Source of the DNA: Xenia sp. Carnegie-2017
Taxonomy: Eukaryota > Cnidaria > Anthozoa > Malacalcyonacea > Xeniidae
DNA: 64,000 bases
Assembly (NCBI RefSeq): GCF_021976095.1
Contig: NW_025813487.1
Location: forward strand, 5,610,844 to 5,674,843
Reading direction: 5' to 3'
In this document: in pieces, positions 54,286-64,000 of the stretch
Position numbering within the stretch: the stretch's first letter is position 1
How the letters are laid out: each line of letters starts with the position of its first letter
Translations under genes and position numbers: made by a program
The notes under the pieces: generated by a model
The model's input: the letters and a program-made list of their open reading frames with translations, nothing else
Database searches by the model: none
Told to the model about the DNA's origin: nothing

Positions 54286-55147
54286 AGATTATTATATGGC
54301 AAGCGTTAAAGCTCTTTTCCACTCATCGCAAAATGCTTTTGCCGCGAGCTTGCGAGTCTGTTTGCGCGATCAAAAAAATTTGTTCAATTAATTTAACTAT
54401 GCTGCAAGTCATGGTAATCTCGCTGCGAGTAACTCGTAGGCACTCGCAGCGAGCTTGCGAGTACGTTTTGCGATGAGTGGAAAAGAGCCTTTACTTCCGG
54501 CTAAATGGCGCGCTTTGATTGGCTCAGAAACATTTTTGCCGGTTCATTTTTTTCCCCTAATCAACCATAAACGCGTATTTTAAGTCAAGTCAACGTAAGC
54601 AAAAAAACGCAAAACGAATGAAGAAACCATTTACGAATGTGATTCGAAGGTAAAACACTTGGAAAACAGCTTAACTATCAAGACGATACAATTTAAACCG
54701 ATTTATTTTTTTATGGACTAAGACTAGAAAAGTGAAATAGCAAGGACGAGAAAGAAAGCAAGCTTCATTTCATGTCAAATACTAAGCCCTTAATGTCCGA
54801 GAGCGAAGTTTTTACGGAAAAATAACGGACCGAGGTATTTTTGTACAGACCGAGCCCGTGGGCGAGATTTGTACAAAAAGACCTCGGTCCTCCAAATTAA
54901 TCGTTCTAAGTTGTATCGTCTGGATAGTTTAACTGTTTTCCCATCGAATCTAATTCGTAAATGGTTTTTTGTTTTGTTTATTTTGCGTTTTGCTGTTTGC
55001 TTTACGAAGTTTGTTTACATTTGACAGTAAAATTACGCGTTTTGGACGGTAGTCGATTACGGGAAAATAATGGACCGGCACAAATGTTTCTGAGCCAATC
55101 AAAGTGCGCCATTCAACCGGAAGTGACGCTTACCATATAATAATCCA
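54286..55147. mobile_element. Long-inverted-repeat element with nested MITE
   Basis: Arms of about 400 bp: ATTATTATATGGCAAGCG, TTTGATTGGCTCAGAAACAT, GCAAAACG and CCATTTACGAAT on the left, with their complements on the right (ending ATATAATAATCC). The left arm is interrupted by a separate 187-bp MITE. The arms are visibly diverged, so the element is older than the one at 12.5 kb. It ends 12 bases before the stop codon of lipase 6. Confidence 0.85.
54307..54493. mobile_element. MITE nested in the long-TIR element
   Basis: Ends TAAAGCTCTTTTCCACTCAT and (complement of right) TAAAGGCTCTTTTCCACTCA. The centre has repeated GCGAGCTTGCGAGT motifs. The other arm of the host element lacks it, which shows the insertion. 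Confidence 0.88.
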
Positions 55148-55158
55148 TTTTTAACTAT

Positions 55159-56220
55159 TCATATTGTAAGATAGTTGTTCATATAATGATCTGAAATTGT
55201 TCCTCTAAAATGTGTTACATCTTCGTTTGCTGGATATTCGTGGCATCTGTCTGTACCAACGCAATTAATTTCTTGGCCAACATGTACAAACCTTATAAGA
55301 GGAGGAATGACTGTAACAAGGTCATTCTTATACGTCATTCTAAGATTCAATCCGCTCAAAGCTCCGTTGACATGTTCTGCAAATTCATGGTTACCAACCC
55401 TAGGCGAGCCAAAGGTTATTAAATTGACACGATGTCCGGCATTGACCAAATCAACTGCTGCCAAAGTCGCCATTGCCCCACCAAGTGAATGACCTGTCAC
55501 TAAAACTCTAGCGTCGGAATGTTCATCAGATAAAGCGCTTACTTTCTCAAGCATTTGTTCTTTCAATGCGTTATAAGACTGAAAAAATCCAATGTGTACT
55601 TTGCAATCTTCGCAACCCGAATATCTTTCTTTGAAGAACTTGAGATTTCTATACCAGTCAGTAAGGTCGTTAGAACCTTGAAAAGATACAACGATTTTAT
55701 TTCCTTCGTACTTGACAAAGCCTTTCACCCTCTCGCCGTCTTTCAACCTTGTTTCAGTTGGATTTACTTCTTGGTAGGCCTCTTCTGCATATAATGCAGC
55801 ATTTCGAATCGCCGCCAATTTCTCGGGTGGTAAAGGACGAGTGTTCTTCTTGTGTATGACAGGTCCAGTTGTGGAACAAAATTTGCCAGTTGGGCACGTT
55901 CGACAAAATATTTTTCCTCTTTTGTCTTGATACGATCCGTTACGACACTTTACGGGAGATTTATTCTTCCAAAGACAAGAATGACCAACTGGACAAACTT
56001 TGCATTTTAATTGTCCAGTTTGAAGATTGTATTCTCCAAACTTACACGATTTGCAAGATGTTTGATTTGTTAGGTCTTGATATTTTCCTTTGCCACATTT
56101 TACAAAATGTGATGGATTATTTATCAAAGGACAGTAATGACCAATTGGTGCATCACAACCTGAAGACTGATAAGCTTGCACAAAAGAAGTTATACTTAGA
56201 AAAATTATGAAAATCGTCAT
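55159..56220 (-). CDS. Secreted class-3 lipase with long cysteine stalk (lipase 6)
   Basis: 353 residues, single exon, no internal damage. Signal peptide (MTIFIIFLSITSFVQA), then SSGCDAPIGHYC. Stalk of about 100 residues with four cysteine repeats (CGKGKYQDLTNQTSCKSC, CKVCPVGHSC, VKCRNGSYQDKRGKIFCRTC, PTGKFC). Lipase_3 domain: VSFQGSNDLTDW, VTGHSLGGAMATLAA, ITFGSPRVGN, TYKNDLVTVIPP (Asp), FVHVGQEINCVG, SDHYMNNYL (His). The stalk resembles ephrin-receptor/TNFR-like repeats and could bind substrate, matrix or a partner. This is the most complete member and a good reference for the family. Confidence 0.96.
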   Translation of the reverse strand: MTIFIIFLSITSFVQAYQSSGCDAPIGHYCPLINNPSHFVKCGKGKYQDLTNQTSCKSCKFGEYNLQTGQLKCKVCPVGHSCLWKNKSPVKCRNGSYQDKRGKIFCRTCPTGKFCSTTGPVIHKKNTRPLPPEKLAAIRNAALYAEEAYQEVNPTETRLKDGERVKGFVKYEGNKIVVSFQGSNDLTDWYRNLKFFKERYSGCEDCKVHIGFFQSYNALKEQMLEKVSALSDEHSDARVLVTGHSLGGAMATLAAVDLVNAGHRVNLITFGSPRVGNHEFAEHVNGALSGLNLRMTYKNDLVTVIPPLIRFVHVGQEINCVGTDRCHEYPANEDVTHFRGTISDHYMNNYLTI

Positions 56221-56266
56221 CTTTTAATTTTTGAATCAAATCAGAGACGCATGCATATCAATTGAC

Positions 56267-56276
56267 ATTTATATAC
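56267..56276 (-). promoter_or_regulatory. TATA box of lipase 6
   Basis: Minus-strand GTATATAAAT, about 50 bases upstream of the start Met. The surrounding promoter (GTACCAGTTCGTTCCGGTCA farther up) is nearly identical to that of lipase 4. Confidence 0.65.
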
Positions 56277-58023
56277 TCAGCATAAAGCGAGAGTAATTGC
56301 TCTATTGACTGGAACGGAGTCAAACAGGTACCAGTTCGTTCCGGTCACGGTCAGTAGTATCTAGGAAAAAGTTTTAGTCACGCTGTTTTTTTGATTGAGA
56401 GCCGTAGCAAATTTTTCCTGTACCTTTAATGTCATGATTTTAGATAAGTACATTCATAGTAGAGTAAGAATGTTAAATCTTAAGGAACATTGTTTAAATT
56501 GATGTTTTTTACAGGTTGTTCATTGTCGCAAGTTTTTTTACTTAGAAGCAGTGATTACGTACTTTAATGATTATTTTAATGACGTAACCTACGAAAACCT
56601 AAGTTTGAATGTAATCAGTCATGCATGTAGTCAGAAACATGAGAGAATCTCCAAACACTTCACACTTCACACGCGTTGTCTGGTATAAAATTTGCGTGTC
56701 TGGAATAAAATCTTGTCTTCTAAAAATTGTTAGACTTTTCTATTACAGGTAACGTACTGTTATGCATGGTAGCGTCTCTTGCTATGATCAATAAGGCCTG
56801 TTTCAAACGTCACATTTTAGATGAGCCGAATGCATTTAAGACAAAAGATAATAAGGATTTTATCACATTATCTTTTATTTTAAATGAATTTGGCGTACGT
56901 ATTATTGATTTCTATAAAAATCTATTGTTTTTACAGTATAACTAAACATTGAAGAATTTTTATAGCACACGACCAAACCTGCGGGCTGGCTACGCAACAG
57001 GCAAAAATAGCTAAATATTTTCCTGATCTGCCAACTCCTACATGGTTTTGCTTTCCATACAGTTTACCTGACATTTGATGACCGTTCTTCCCCCTTGACG
57101 CAGGTCCCAAAACCCCTGTAATGCTAAAGGATCTTCTGTAAAACTTAAGTGTTAAGTATGATTGGGATTCGTACTGCTTAATAAATGCAAATATTTATGA
57201 TTTTTTTTAAAAACATATATCCTGTTTCTAAGTCACATGTACAAGCATTTGATGCGTAACTGAATAAGCATGTGATCGATAAGTTTCCCTTCGATCTCAG
57301 CCGGATTAATTATAGGGATAGTATTTCTTCATGTTTTACAGCGTCACGGTGTTGAAGACTTTCAGGTATTCTTTACCTCATAAGTATTGATTTCTTGCGA
57401 TAGGCTTAACATACTCATTTGAACTTTTTCAAATAGCTTTGACGACCAATTAGACTCCTTTTTGCTTTAGCTAGGTTTTCATGTTATACATGCTAGTGTC
57501 TACAAGATCTTAGACATTGAAACTAGTCCTGAACTAAAAGTCTCACAATAAATTTAAATATTGAAATATAAGATGGCCGACAAGCAACTGCAAGAGCGTT
57601 AAAATATAACTAAAAATATAAGTAGATTATACCTCTTACCGAATGAAATGCCACAACGTGGTTCACCAACACACTCTGAAGATACTACGAAAACACTTCA
57701 ACTATCTTTTTTTGTGTTCACCATACACAATTACGACACAATATCAACGTACAGTGTTTTTCAGCTCCTTCTAAAGCAATTTCCATCAGGCTTCATTTAA
57801 AAAGCGTAACTGCATTGCATTTTATATATTTACTCAATAGCTAAAAACATGATAACCTGTTACCAGTTCAACCTAATCACACTATCACAAACCCTTTGTC
57901 CGATGCCCTGTTTATACTATATCATGTGCATATTACATAACATAACTAACCCTTATGACTCAATTAAAATGTATCATAACACAATTCTCATACATCTACT
58001 ACATTAATCTATACTTCATTTTC
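56277..58023. other. Intergenic, no gene seen
   Basis: The promoter region of lipase 6 is followed by AT-rich DNA. The ORF at 56727-56945 (plus) has no recognisable motif. Confidence 0.45.
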
Positions 58024-58148
58024 TTATATTGTATGATACTTTTCCAGAAAATGGTCGACAATATTTTGTCTGACATGTGTTACATCTTGGTTTGCGCGAT
58101 ATTCGTGGCATTTGTCTTTACCAATACAATGAATTTCTTGACCGACGG
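58024..58148 (-). pseudogene. 3' fragment of a class-3 lipase gene
   Basis: The last 41 residues of the family, starting VGQEIHCIGKDKCHEY and ending VDHFLEKYHTI plus stop, with the final His kept. Homology stops abruptly at 58148 and the upstream frame is unrelated. No Ser or Asp box remains. Confidence 0.88.
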
Positions 58149-58299
58149 GGATGAAGGTCTTAAAGACGCACAAGATGCGAAAAACCACTAATTTATTGTG
58201 AAATACGACACCCGCACAGCTTGAGACCATTTAGAGCGACATATCATTTGTGTACATAGAGTTTGTCAGTTTGATATTTTTATACTTGAATGAAAAGTG

Positions 58300-61200
58300 A
58301 TGGCAAATTGTAAAGAGATCATTTCATTTCTTCTTCTCCAGTCGTTACTTATTAATTCCTATTTGTGCAACATCGTAAAACGAAAAGCACCAGAAGGAAA
58401 ACTTTACGTATTTTCAAAAAGAGAAGGATGTGTGTTCGTACAAAGTGAAAGTCCTTGTACATTAAACTGGAAATTGAATCCATACATCGCCAAAGTTTAC
58501 ACACAGAAGAACAAGGTCGTTTCACATGCACTCAATTTCTATACTCAACGTGGCATTTCATCTTTGTGCAGAGATGCTCTTAAAGAAGCCTTATGTTCAC
58601 AATGGACCCCAAGATGTTCAGAAAGCGACTACAGTCGAGATTATGGTGATGTTGCAAGGCTGTGTAACAACGTTTACTCTCGTTGTCCTTCAGTTCTGGT
58701 AAATGAGTTTATGAACCAAAAATTCTGCAAGATTCTTAAAAAGGGCAGACATTCAAACGGTCAGTGTGTTGCGAATACTGCACCCATCCGTGGTGCTTGT
58801 CCTCAGCCAAAGTATAAGGTACGTCAACACAAATATATATTAAAAGTAAACGATTTGCTGATCAACCCTTAAATTTTTGATAGGATATTTCGATATAATA
58901 AAAAATATTCTTATGAGTTATTTATATTATAAGTCCCATACATGAAGTCTCATGTTGATAAATAAAGGCTCTGAAATATATTTGTCTTAAATCAGAAAAA
59001 TCATCGATCATCTCAAATGTTGAATTAATCTTGTGCTCTTGTAATCGAATCGTAATTTTTGACTGTATGTAAATTATCTGGACGCGCGCTCAATTAGGTT
59101 GAGGGAAACCGTATGTCCAGTGAAATTATTATGATTTCTATTACGTTAACCTTCTTTACTTCATATCGTGTTCTATTATATGCAGTGAGGCAGTAACACG
59201 TCATCAATGCCAACTCCCCTTTCTTTATGGATTCTACGAAAAATACAGGGCGCCGGAACGGCTTTAAAAGTGCACGGGGGGTGCGTAAGAGGAAAGTCAA
59301 AAATATAGAAAAAGGGCATTGAACTTTGTCTGGACAATTTTTTTGTATTATATAATTAATTGCTGTAAACAAACTTAGGTTGCAATTTAATTATGAAGCA
59401 GGCATTTTTCTAGAAATTAGAAATTCAAAATTTTTATAGATCAGATCACAAATTTGAAAGAAAGTAACTGGTGTGATTTTACCTAGATTACAAGAGTTTT
59501 AAGCTTTTTATTGCCTTCAATAAAATCCGTCACATTTAGTTGTAGAAATATAAACGCGTTGATTGACACCACAAGAATTCCGAGCATACACACGGTAGTT
59601 TCCAATTTCAGCGTAATAGATCCTTGAATACTTAGGGTTATTTAATGAAAGTTGCGTTTCAAGTTAACCATGCTGATTACTCGGCTTGAAGCGACTTAAG
59701 TTCTGTCGGAGTTTTTTTCGCACAAGTCATAATCACCCACGCAGCCACTTTAACTTTTTGCCAACAAAAACAATTTGTGTTCACATCACTCGCATATGAT
59801 TCCTTTTAGATCATCAAATTGGCGTTAAAAGTAGCTCATTCAATTTCCAGCTTTTTCGTACTAACAGCTCAGTGATTTATTGTGCGTACTTTATCTCACA
59901 TTGTGAATGTACGCCTTTTGAACGTACTCGGTCAGAACTAAACAATCGTGTACATTTTCTATGAGCTCGAATTTAGCGAATCCTCTGTACAGTAGCGGGT
60001 CCAAAACTCCAAGATACCTCAAAATAAATCTTATCTCCTCAATTTTATATTTAAACCACATTCAGAAAAAAACTATTGGTTGTTAATTTCTAAAGAACAT
60101 AATTTTGCCAATGAATTTACCTCTAAAGTGTTTAGAAATGTAAATATACTCCAAAATGTGCTGCAGTAATTTATTTTGAGGTATTCTTAATCCGGCACTG
60201 CCTCTGCACTCATAGTTTTTATACTTGATCTAGCTCATGTATTTCAAAATATTAACCACGTGCATGTATAAAACTATCAAAGGTAATACTATCAGAATTG
60301 AGCAATTCGTGATGCACTACGGAAAATGAAGTGAATCATGCAAATAAGCTAAACATGCATGATATGTTCTAATAAGGAAAGGAGCAGTTGTTTTGTTTAT
60401 ATTTATCGAAATTGCAAGAAGAACCAAGTCCAAGTCTAGCTAAAAAAATATAATGTCTTCTCATACAAAAGAAATTTTGAAATTGGCTCGTAATTTTGAT
60501 GGAAAAAAACGGTATGAAAGTAGAATAAATCAACCAACCATTGGCTTCATTCCTGTATTAATTGGGGCATATTCATATATTCTGCTGTGCCTGGCTATTT
60601 CCTTTTAAAACAATTTCCCTTATTAAAGAAATCAGCCTGGCATCACAGAATATATGAATATGGTCCCCCATCCATTTATTGCAGGATGGACACCAATGAT
60701 ACCAACAGTAATTCATGCACTTTAAATTTTCTGAGTGATAATTAAATCATGTAGTAAATTGATGGAAGACTCAGCTCTTTAGTCAGCTTAATGGTATTGA
60801 AATGAATCCCTTGTCCATCTAATGCAATGGCTGTGTATATAAATCCAATTGGATTTTAAAGGTGTTTGATTTTGTTTCAAGAGTTCCATTTGCCATTTGG
60901 CATGGCCAATAATGGTAGAAGTAGCTCATTGTTAGAAATAATTTTAGCTGTAAGCCTTAATTGTAAAATATTTTGAAAATATAAACAATCCTGCTGTTCC
61001 ATTTGACCTTAGAGGCATTAAAATTTAGCGTGACATGTGTTCTGAAATCTACACATTAAAATTAAGTTCAAATTTTCAAATTGATGACAAAATTCAGACA
61101 GCCAAAAATGAAAAGTTAGATATCAGATAGCAAAATAGATTTTGCACAGCTTTCTTTAGTCTTGTGTTTTTACTCTGTATGGTTTTCTACTATTGAAAAA

Positions 61201-62699
61201 GGTACATACTGAAAAAGTCACACACTAAGTGCTTTTGCCAAAAATGCAACAGATATTTATGAGAAAGTTTAAAATGAGAGAAAAAGATTTACATGTTATT
61301 GTTACAAAAATTATGAGAATATCTGCAGTAAAGGTTAATGGGGTATTTGATTTGCAGTACGACAATGTATTGCTACATAGCAATTCACATTCTTCAAAAC
61401 AGATAATCTGTTTCAGGCAGTATTTCGATCTCACGAGTAACCTAGTGCATTTAGTTAATTTGTAATGTTTTGATACACGTCTAACGAGCGGAACCCCATT
61501 CCCATTTTAAAATCTTCTACTCACTAAAAGCATTCGCAAAAAAACACTTCTTTAGCTAGAATAAACGCTTGCCAAGGGTCTTGTTTTATTTCTAATTTCC
61601 ATCACTTTACTTAGAAATCACGGATAGCACCTACAATGGTTGGTGAACAAAAAGAGTAAAGCATTGATAATTTTTTAACGAAAAATGATTATGTCTGTAG
61701 TTATGTAAATTGGACATTAGGTGAAGCAGCCATAGCCGATAATTCGCCTCTGTTTAGGTTGTTATGATACATCGGTCGCGATCCCATCTCATAAATAGTT
61801 CAGTTGATGATAAAGACTTAGATGATATCCAAACTCAAGATTTAAAAATTGTCTACATTATTTACGAAGGATATCCATAATTATATTTTAAATTTACTTT
61901 CAGATGACGTCGTGGTTCCTTGAAGAATATGAAACAACTTCTGTAAGAATCCAACCAGCTTTGAGACGTCTTCGTAATCAGCGATACCGTGATGGTGGAA
62001 GGATTTATTCAGATTCATGTGTTTCCCAAATAACTGAAATTAATTGTGCAGCAATTTATTGCTCAGCAAATGAAACTGAGCTCTTGGTAAAAATGGATAG
62101 AAATGATTGTCATCAGGTTGTCAGTGACTGGTAAGTTGTGACGATCCTTTTTCACACATTTGTCATGCATGAACAAAATTTTCTATCAATTATCATTCGA
62201 AGTTCAATCTAATCAGTGTACATATTATATAGAATTATTTCTTTCAGGAAATCTGGGATTCCCTGTTTACTTACAACAACAATTTTTGATTATGATTAAC
62301 GTAATTATGTTGTGCATAAAAAACTGTATTGCATTATTAATGGCTCGTGCATACATGCATATTGCCATATAGTACTGCGCACTTTATTTAAATGTTATCT
62401 TTTGCAGTATCGACGAACCATTAAGAAGATTGTCACGGTCGTCAAGTATTTGGAATGTTTTGAATACTTTGACAAATCAACTTAAAACGAATTGTGACAC
62501 TTTTGCTGCGCCCTCGTCCGACTTGAGACCTGAGCCTCCACGGATTTACAAGAAATCACCTACAAAAAAAAGTGAAGATAAACCAAAACCAAGTACTAGA
62601 AGAAACACACCAACAAGTACTGGAAACAGAGAGCACAGAGCCATTGGAATCTTGCCCATCGTCTTTTTTGCACTTATGAATATGCTTTTAATTGCTTGA
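58300..62699 (+). CDS. Secreted/GPI-type Frizzled-like cysteine-rich protein, three exons
   Basis: Exons 58300-58818, 61904-62130 and 62408-62699 join in phase (0, then 2) with GTACGT/TTTCAG and GTAAGT/TTGCAG borders, giving 345 residues. The ATG at 58300 is chosen; the GTG codon before it is not a normal start. Residues 1-23 form a signal peptide (FLLLQSLLINSYLC). Exon 1 has a Frizzled-type cysteine pattern: ALKEALCSQWTPRC, VARLCNNVYSRCPSV, MNQKFCKIL, matching the CRD layout (ALLCS-x-P-x-C ... C-x3-C-x6-C). Exon 2 adds CVSQITEINCAAIYC and an NDC. Exon 3 is a Ser/Pro/Lys-rich stalk ending in a hydrophobic tail (GILPIVFFALMNMLLIA) typical of a GPI signal. Its likely role is extracellular ligand (Wnt or lipid) binding, by inference only. 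The CRD lacks the canonical N-terminal C-x-Y-x-P motif. Confidence 0.78.
58819..61903. other. Large intron 1 of the Frizzled-like gene
   Basis: 3.1 kb without supported coding. Short ORFs on both strands only. ATATTCATATATTCTG at 60567 and its inverted version near 60645 suggest a small MITE of about 100 bp. Confidence 0.55.
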
Positions 62700-62863
62700 G
62701 CTTGAGATAAATCAAACGTTTTTTTATATTTATATATAATCTGAAAAACTTCACATATAGTTAATGCAGTATAGTGATACTTGGTGTTAGACTGAATTAT
62801 ATTTGTAAGATTTTTCAATTTTTACAGTTATTAGCCATTTTGCAAGATTCTTCTTTTTGATGA

Positions 62864-63061
62864 TTGTATTTGTTGTTTTCACGTCTTAAATGCACTTATA
62901 ATAACAAACATAAGAGTACGAATATTGATGTCTCTTTGTGCCAAATGAAATTGTGCGTCCGTAAAAGTACAAATCTTTGTACATTGAACTGGACATTGAA
63001 TGAAAACGTAGCAAAAGTTTATGAACAACAAGATGCGAATCACATCAATCTTTATGCTTAG
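62864..63061 (+). pseudogene. Partial duplicate of the Frizzled-like exon 1
   Basis: Reads CVRKSTNLCTLNWTLNENVA, then KVYEQQ, matching CVFVQSESPCTLNWKLNPYI, then AKVYTQK of the upstream gene. It stops after NLYA. The cysteine-rich domain that should follow is absent. It is either an eroded tandem copy or the start of a neighbour with further exons outside the window. Confidence 0.65.
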
Positions 63062-64000
63062 TTATAAACATTTTTTCATACAGTTTGAAAGGTAAAGTAC
63101 TTCAGTATTTATGAAGAAGTATATAAAACTGCTAAAAACAGCTTGAGAGATATAGCAATAACTTTAGTCAAGGACACGTATAAGTGTTTGCATGCACTTC
63201 ATTTACCGGAAAAAATCTCAACTATTTTTGGGTAAAATGAACATGATAAACATCATGGTATATGTGCCAATTCTTCAAGAAATAATCTTCTGAAGTGTTT
63301 AACATGTCTAAAAGGTTTACTTTTAGGGATGGTCATAGAAGAGAAAATTTGCATAAAATCAATAATTACCAAGAAAATTACCATATATGCACAATCTCTA
63401 ATCAAATAAAATCTTGTATGAATTGACAAATATTCTTAAATTTTAAGATTTTCAGGAAAAATAATAAGAGATGAAGAAGAACACTGTCTATAAAATTAGG
63501 AGACCCCGGAGCCCCTGGAACCTGCTCATAACCCCTAGGCATTTGCCAAAAACACCCGGAACCTCGGTAAAAATTATGATGACGCAATAAAATATATGCA
63601 ATTACTTTCCCGTCCAATGAGCAAAAAATAAGTAACTAGGGTTTTTAAAACCTTTCAGTTAGTGGGAAGTAGATTTTGATTAACTTGCCGATGCACCTTT
63701 ACATATACTGTGAAACAAAGTAAGGCTGCTTCCAGTGTTCTTTTAGTGCATGATGTTTAACATTGAAAATAAACATTGTCATTGGGACAATACGATTATT
63801 TTTGTGACCTAAATATGGTTGAAATGAATTCTTAATACATGATTAGCGTTAGCTAGTTAAGTGTTCTTTTTTGTCTTGCGTGGTTGTTCTTTGAAAATAT
63901 GAAAATTTGATCTCTGCCAAGATTGTTTTTTAATTTATGTAACATCAACCTTTGACCAGACATTGTGCATGGTGATTTTTAAGATTATAAATTATATTTA
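63062..64000. other. No gene supported
   Basis: AT-rich DNA. A GC-richer minus-strand ORF at 63402-63617 lies over a CCCGGAGCCCCTGGAACC-like low-complexity stretch and has no domain. Confidence 0.45.

Overview
The window is AT-rich, intron-bearing metazoan DNA with short spliced exons, TATA-box genes and many nested transposons. Penelope-like (PLE), hAT, TTAA-target THAP and Tc1-like elements sit beside a secreted lipase family and a Frizzled-like cysteine-rich protein. A cnidarian or another non-bilaterian or early-branching invertebrate fits best. That is an inference from the mix of families, and no species-diagnostic marker was found.

Layout: (1) 1-8 kb is repeat-rich: a 500-N gap, a PLE remnant with a GIY-YIG domain, a foldback MITE, a nine-copy 86-bp satellite and a repeat with telomere-like CCCTAA runs. 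(2) 7.9-15.8 kb, minus strand, holds the 5' part of ANAPC1 (APC1 of the anaphase-promoting complex). Eleven exons have consistent splice phases and give about 438 residues; a weak further exon lies at 1.3 kb. Its introns are full of elements. (3) 17.4-58.1 kb holds a dispersed minus-strand family of class-3 (alpha/beta-hydrolase) lipases: five genes that look intact (18.9, 22.6, 30.1, 48.2, 55.2 kb), one with a C-terminal frame break (51.5 kb), one decayed pseudogene (17.4 kb) and one 3' fragment (58.0 kb). They share a signal peptide, a TATA promoter and flanking repeats, and differ mainly in how much of an N-terminal cysteine-rich stalk they keep. Copies of ANAPC1 exon 2 and its flank occur beside lipases 4 and 5, so the family spread by segmental duplication from the ANAPC1 end.

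(4) 31.6-45.5 kb is an array of about 2-kb repeat units. The third unit is split at TTAA by a 7.3-kb THAP element that also carries a P2X7 C-terminal (ballast-type) zinc domain gene. That element is in turn split by a 5.06-kb hAT transposon with a perfect 8-bp target duplication. The hAT carries an OTU-like cysteine-protease domain upstream of its transposase. (5) 53.2-55.1 kb has several foldback elements, one nested in another. (6) 58.3-62.7 kb, plus strand, is a three-exon gene for a secreted Frizzled-like cysteine-rich protein with a GPI-anchor-like tail, followed by a decayed partial copy.

ANAPC1 is a housekeeping cell-cycle gene. The lipases are predicted secreted hydrolases. The Frizzled-like protein is probably a cell-surface ligand binder. 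No operon-like link between them is visible. Exon and element edges were read by eye, and similarities come from remembered family sequences, not from a search.
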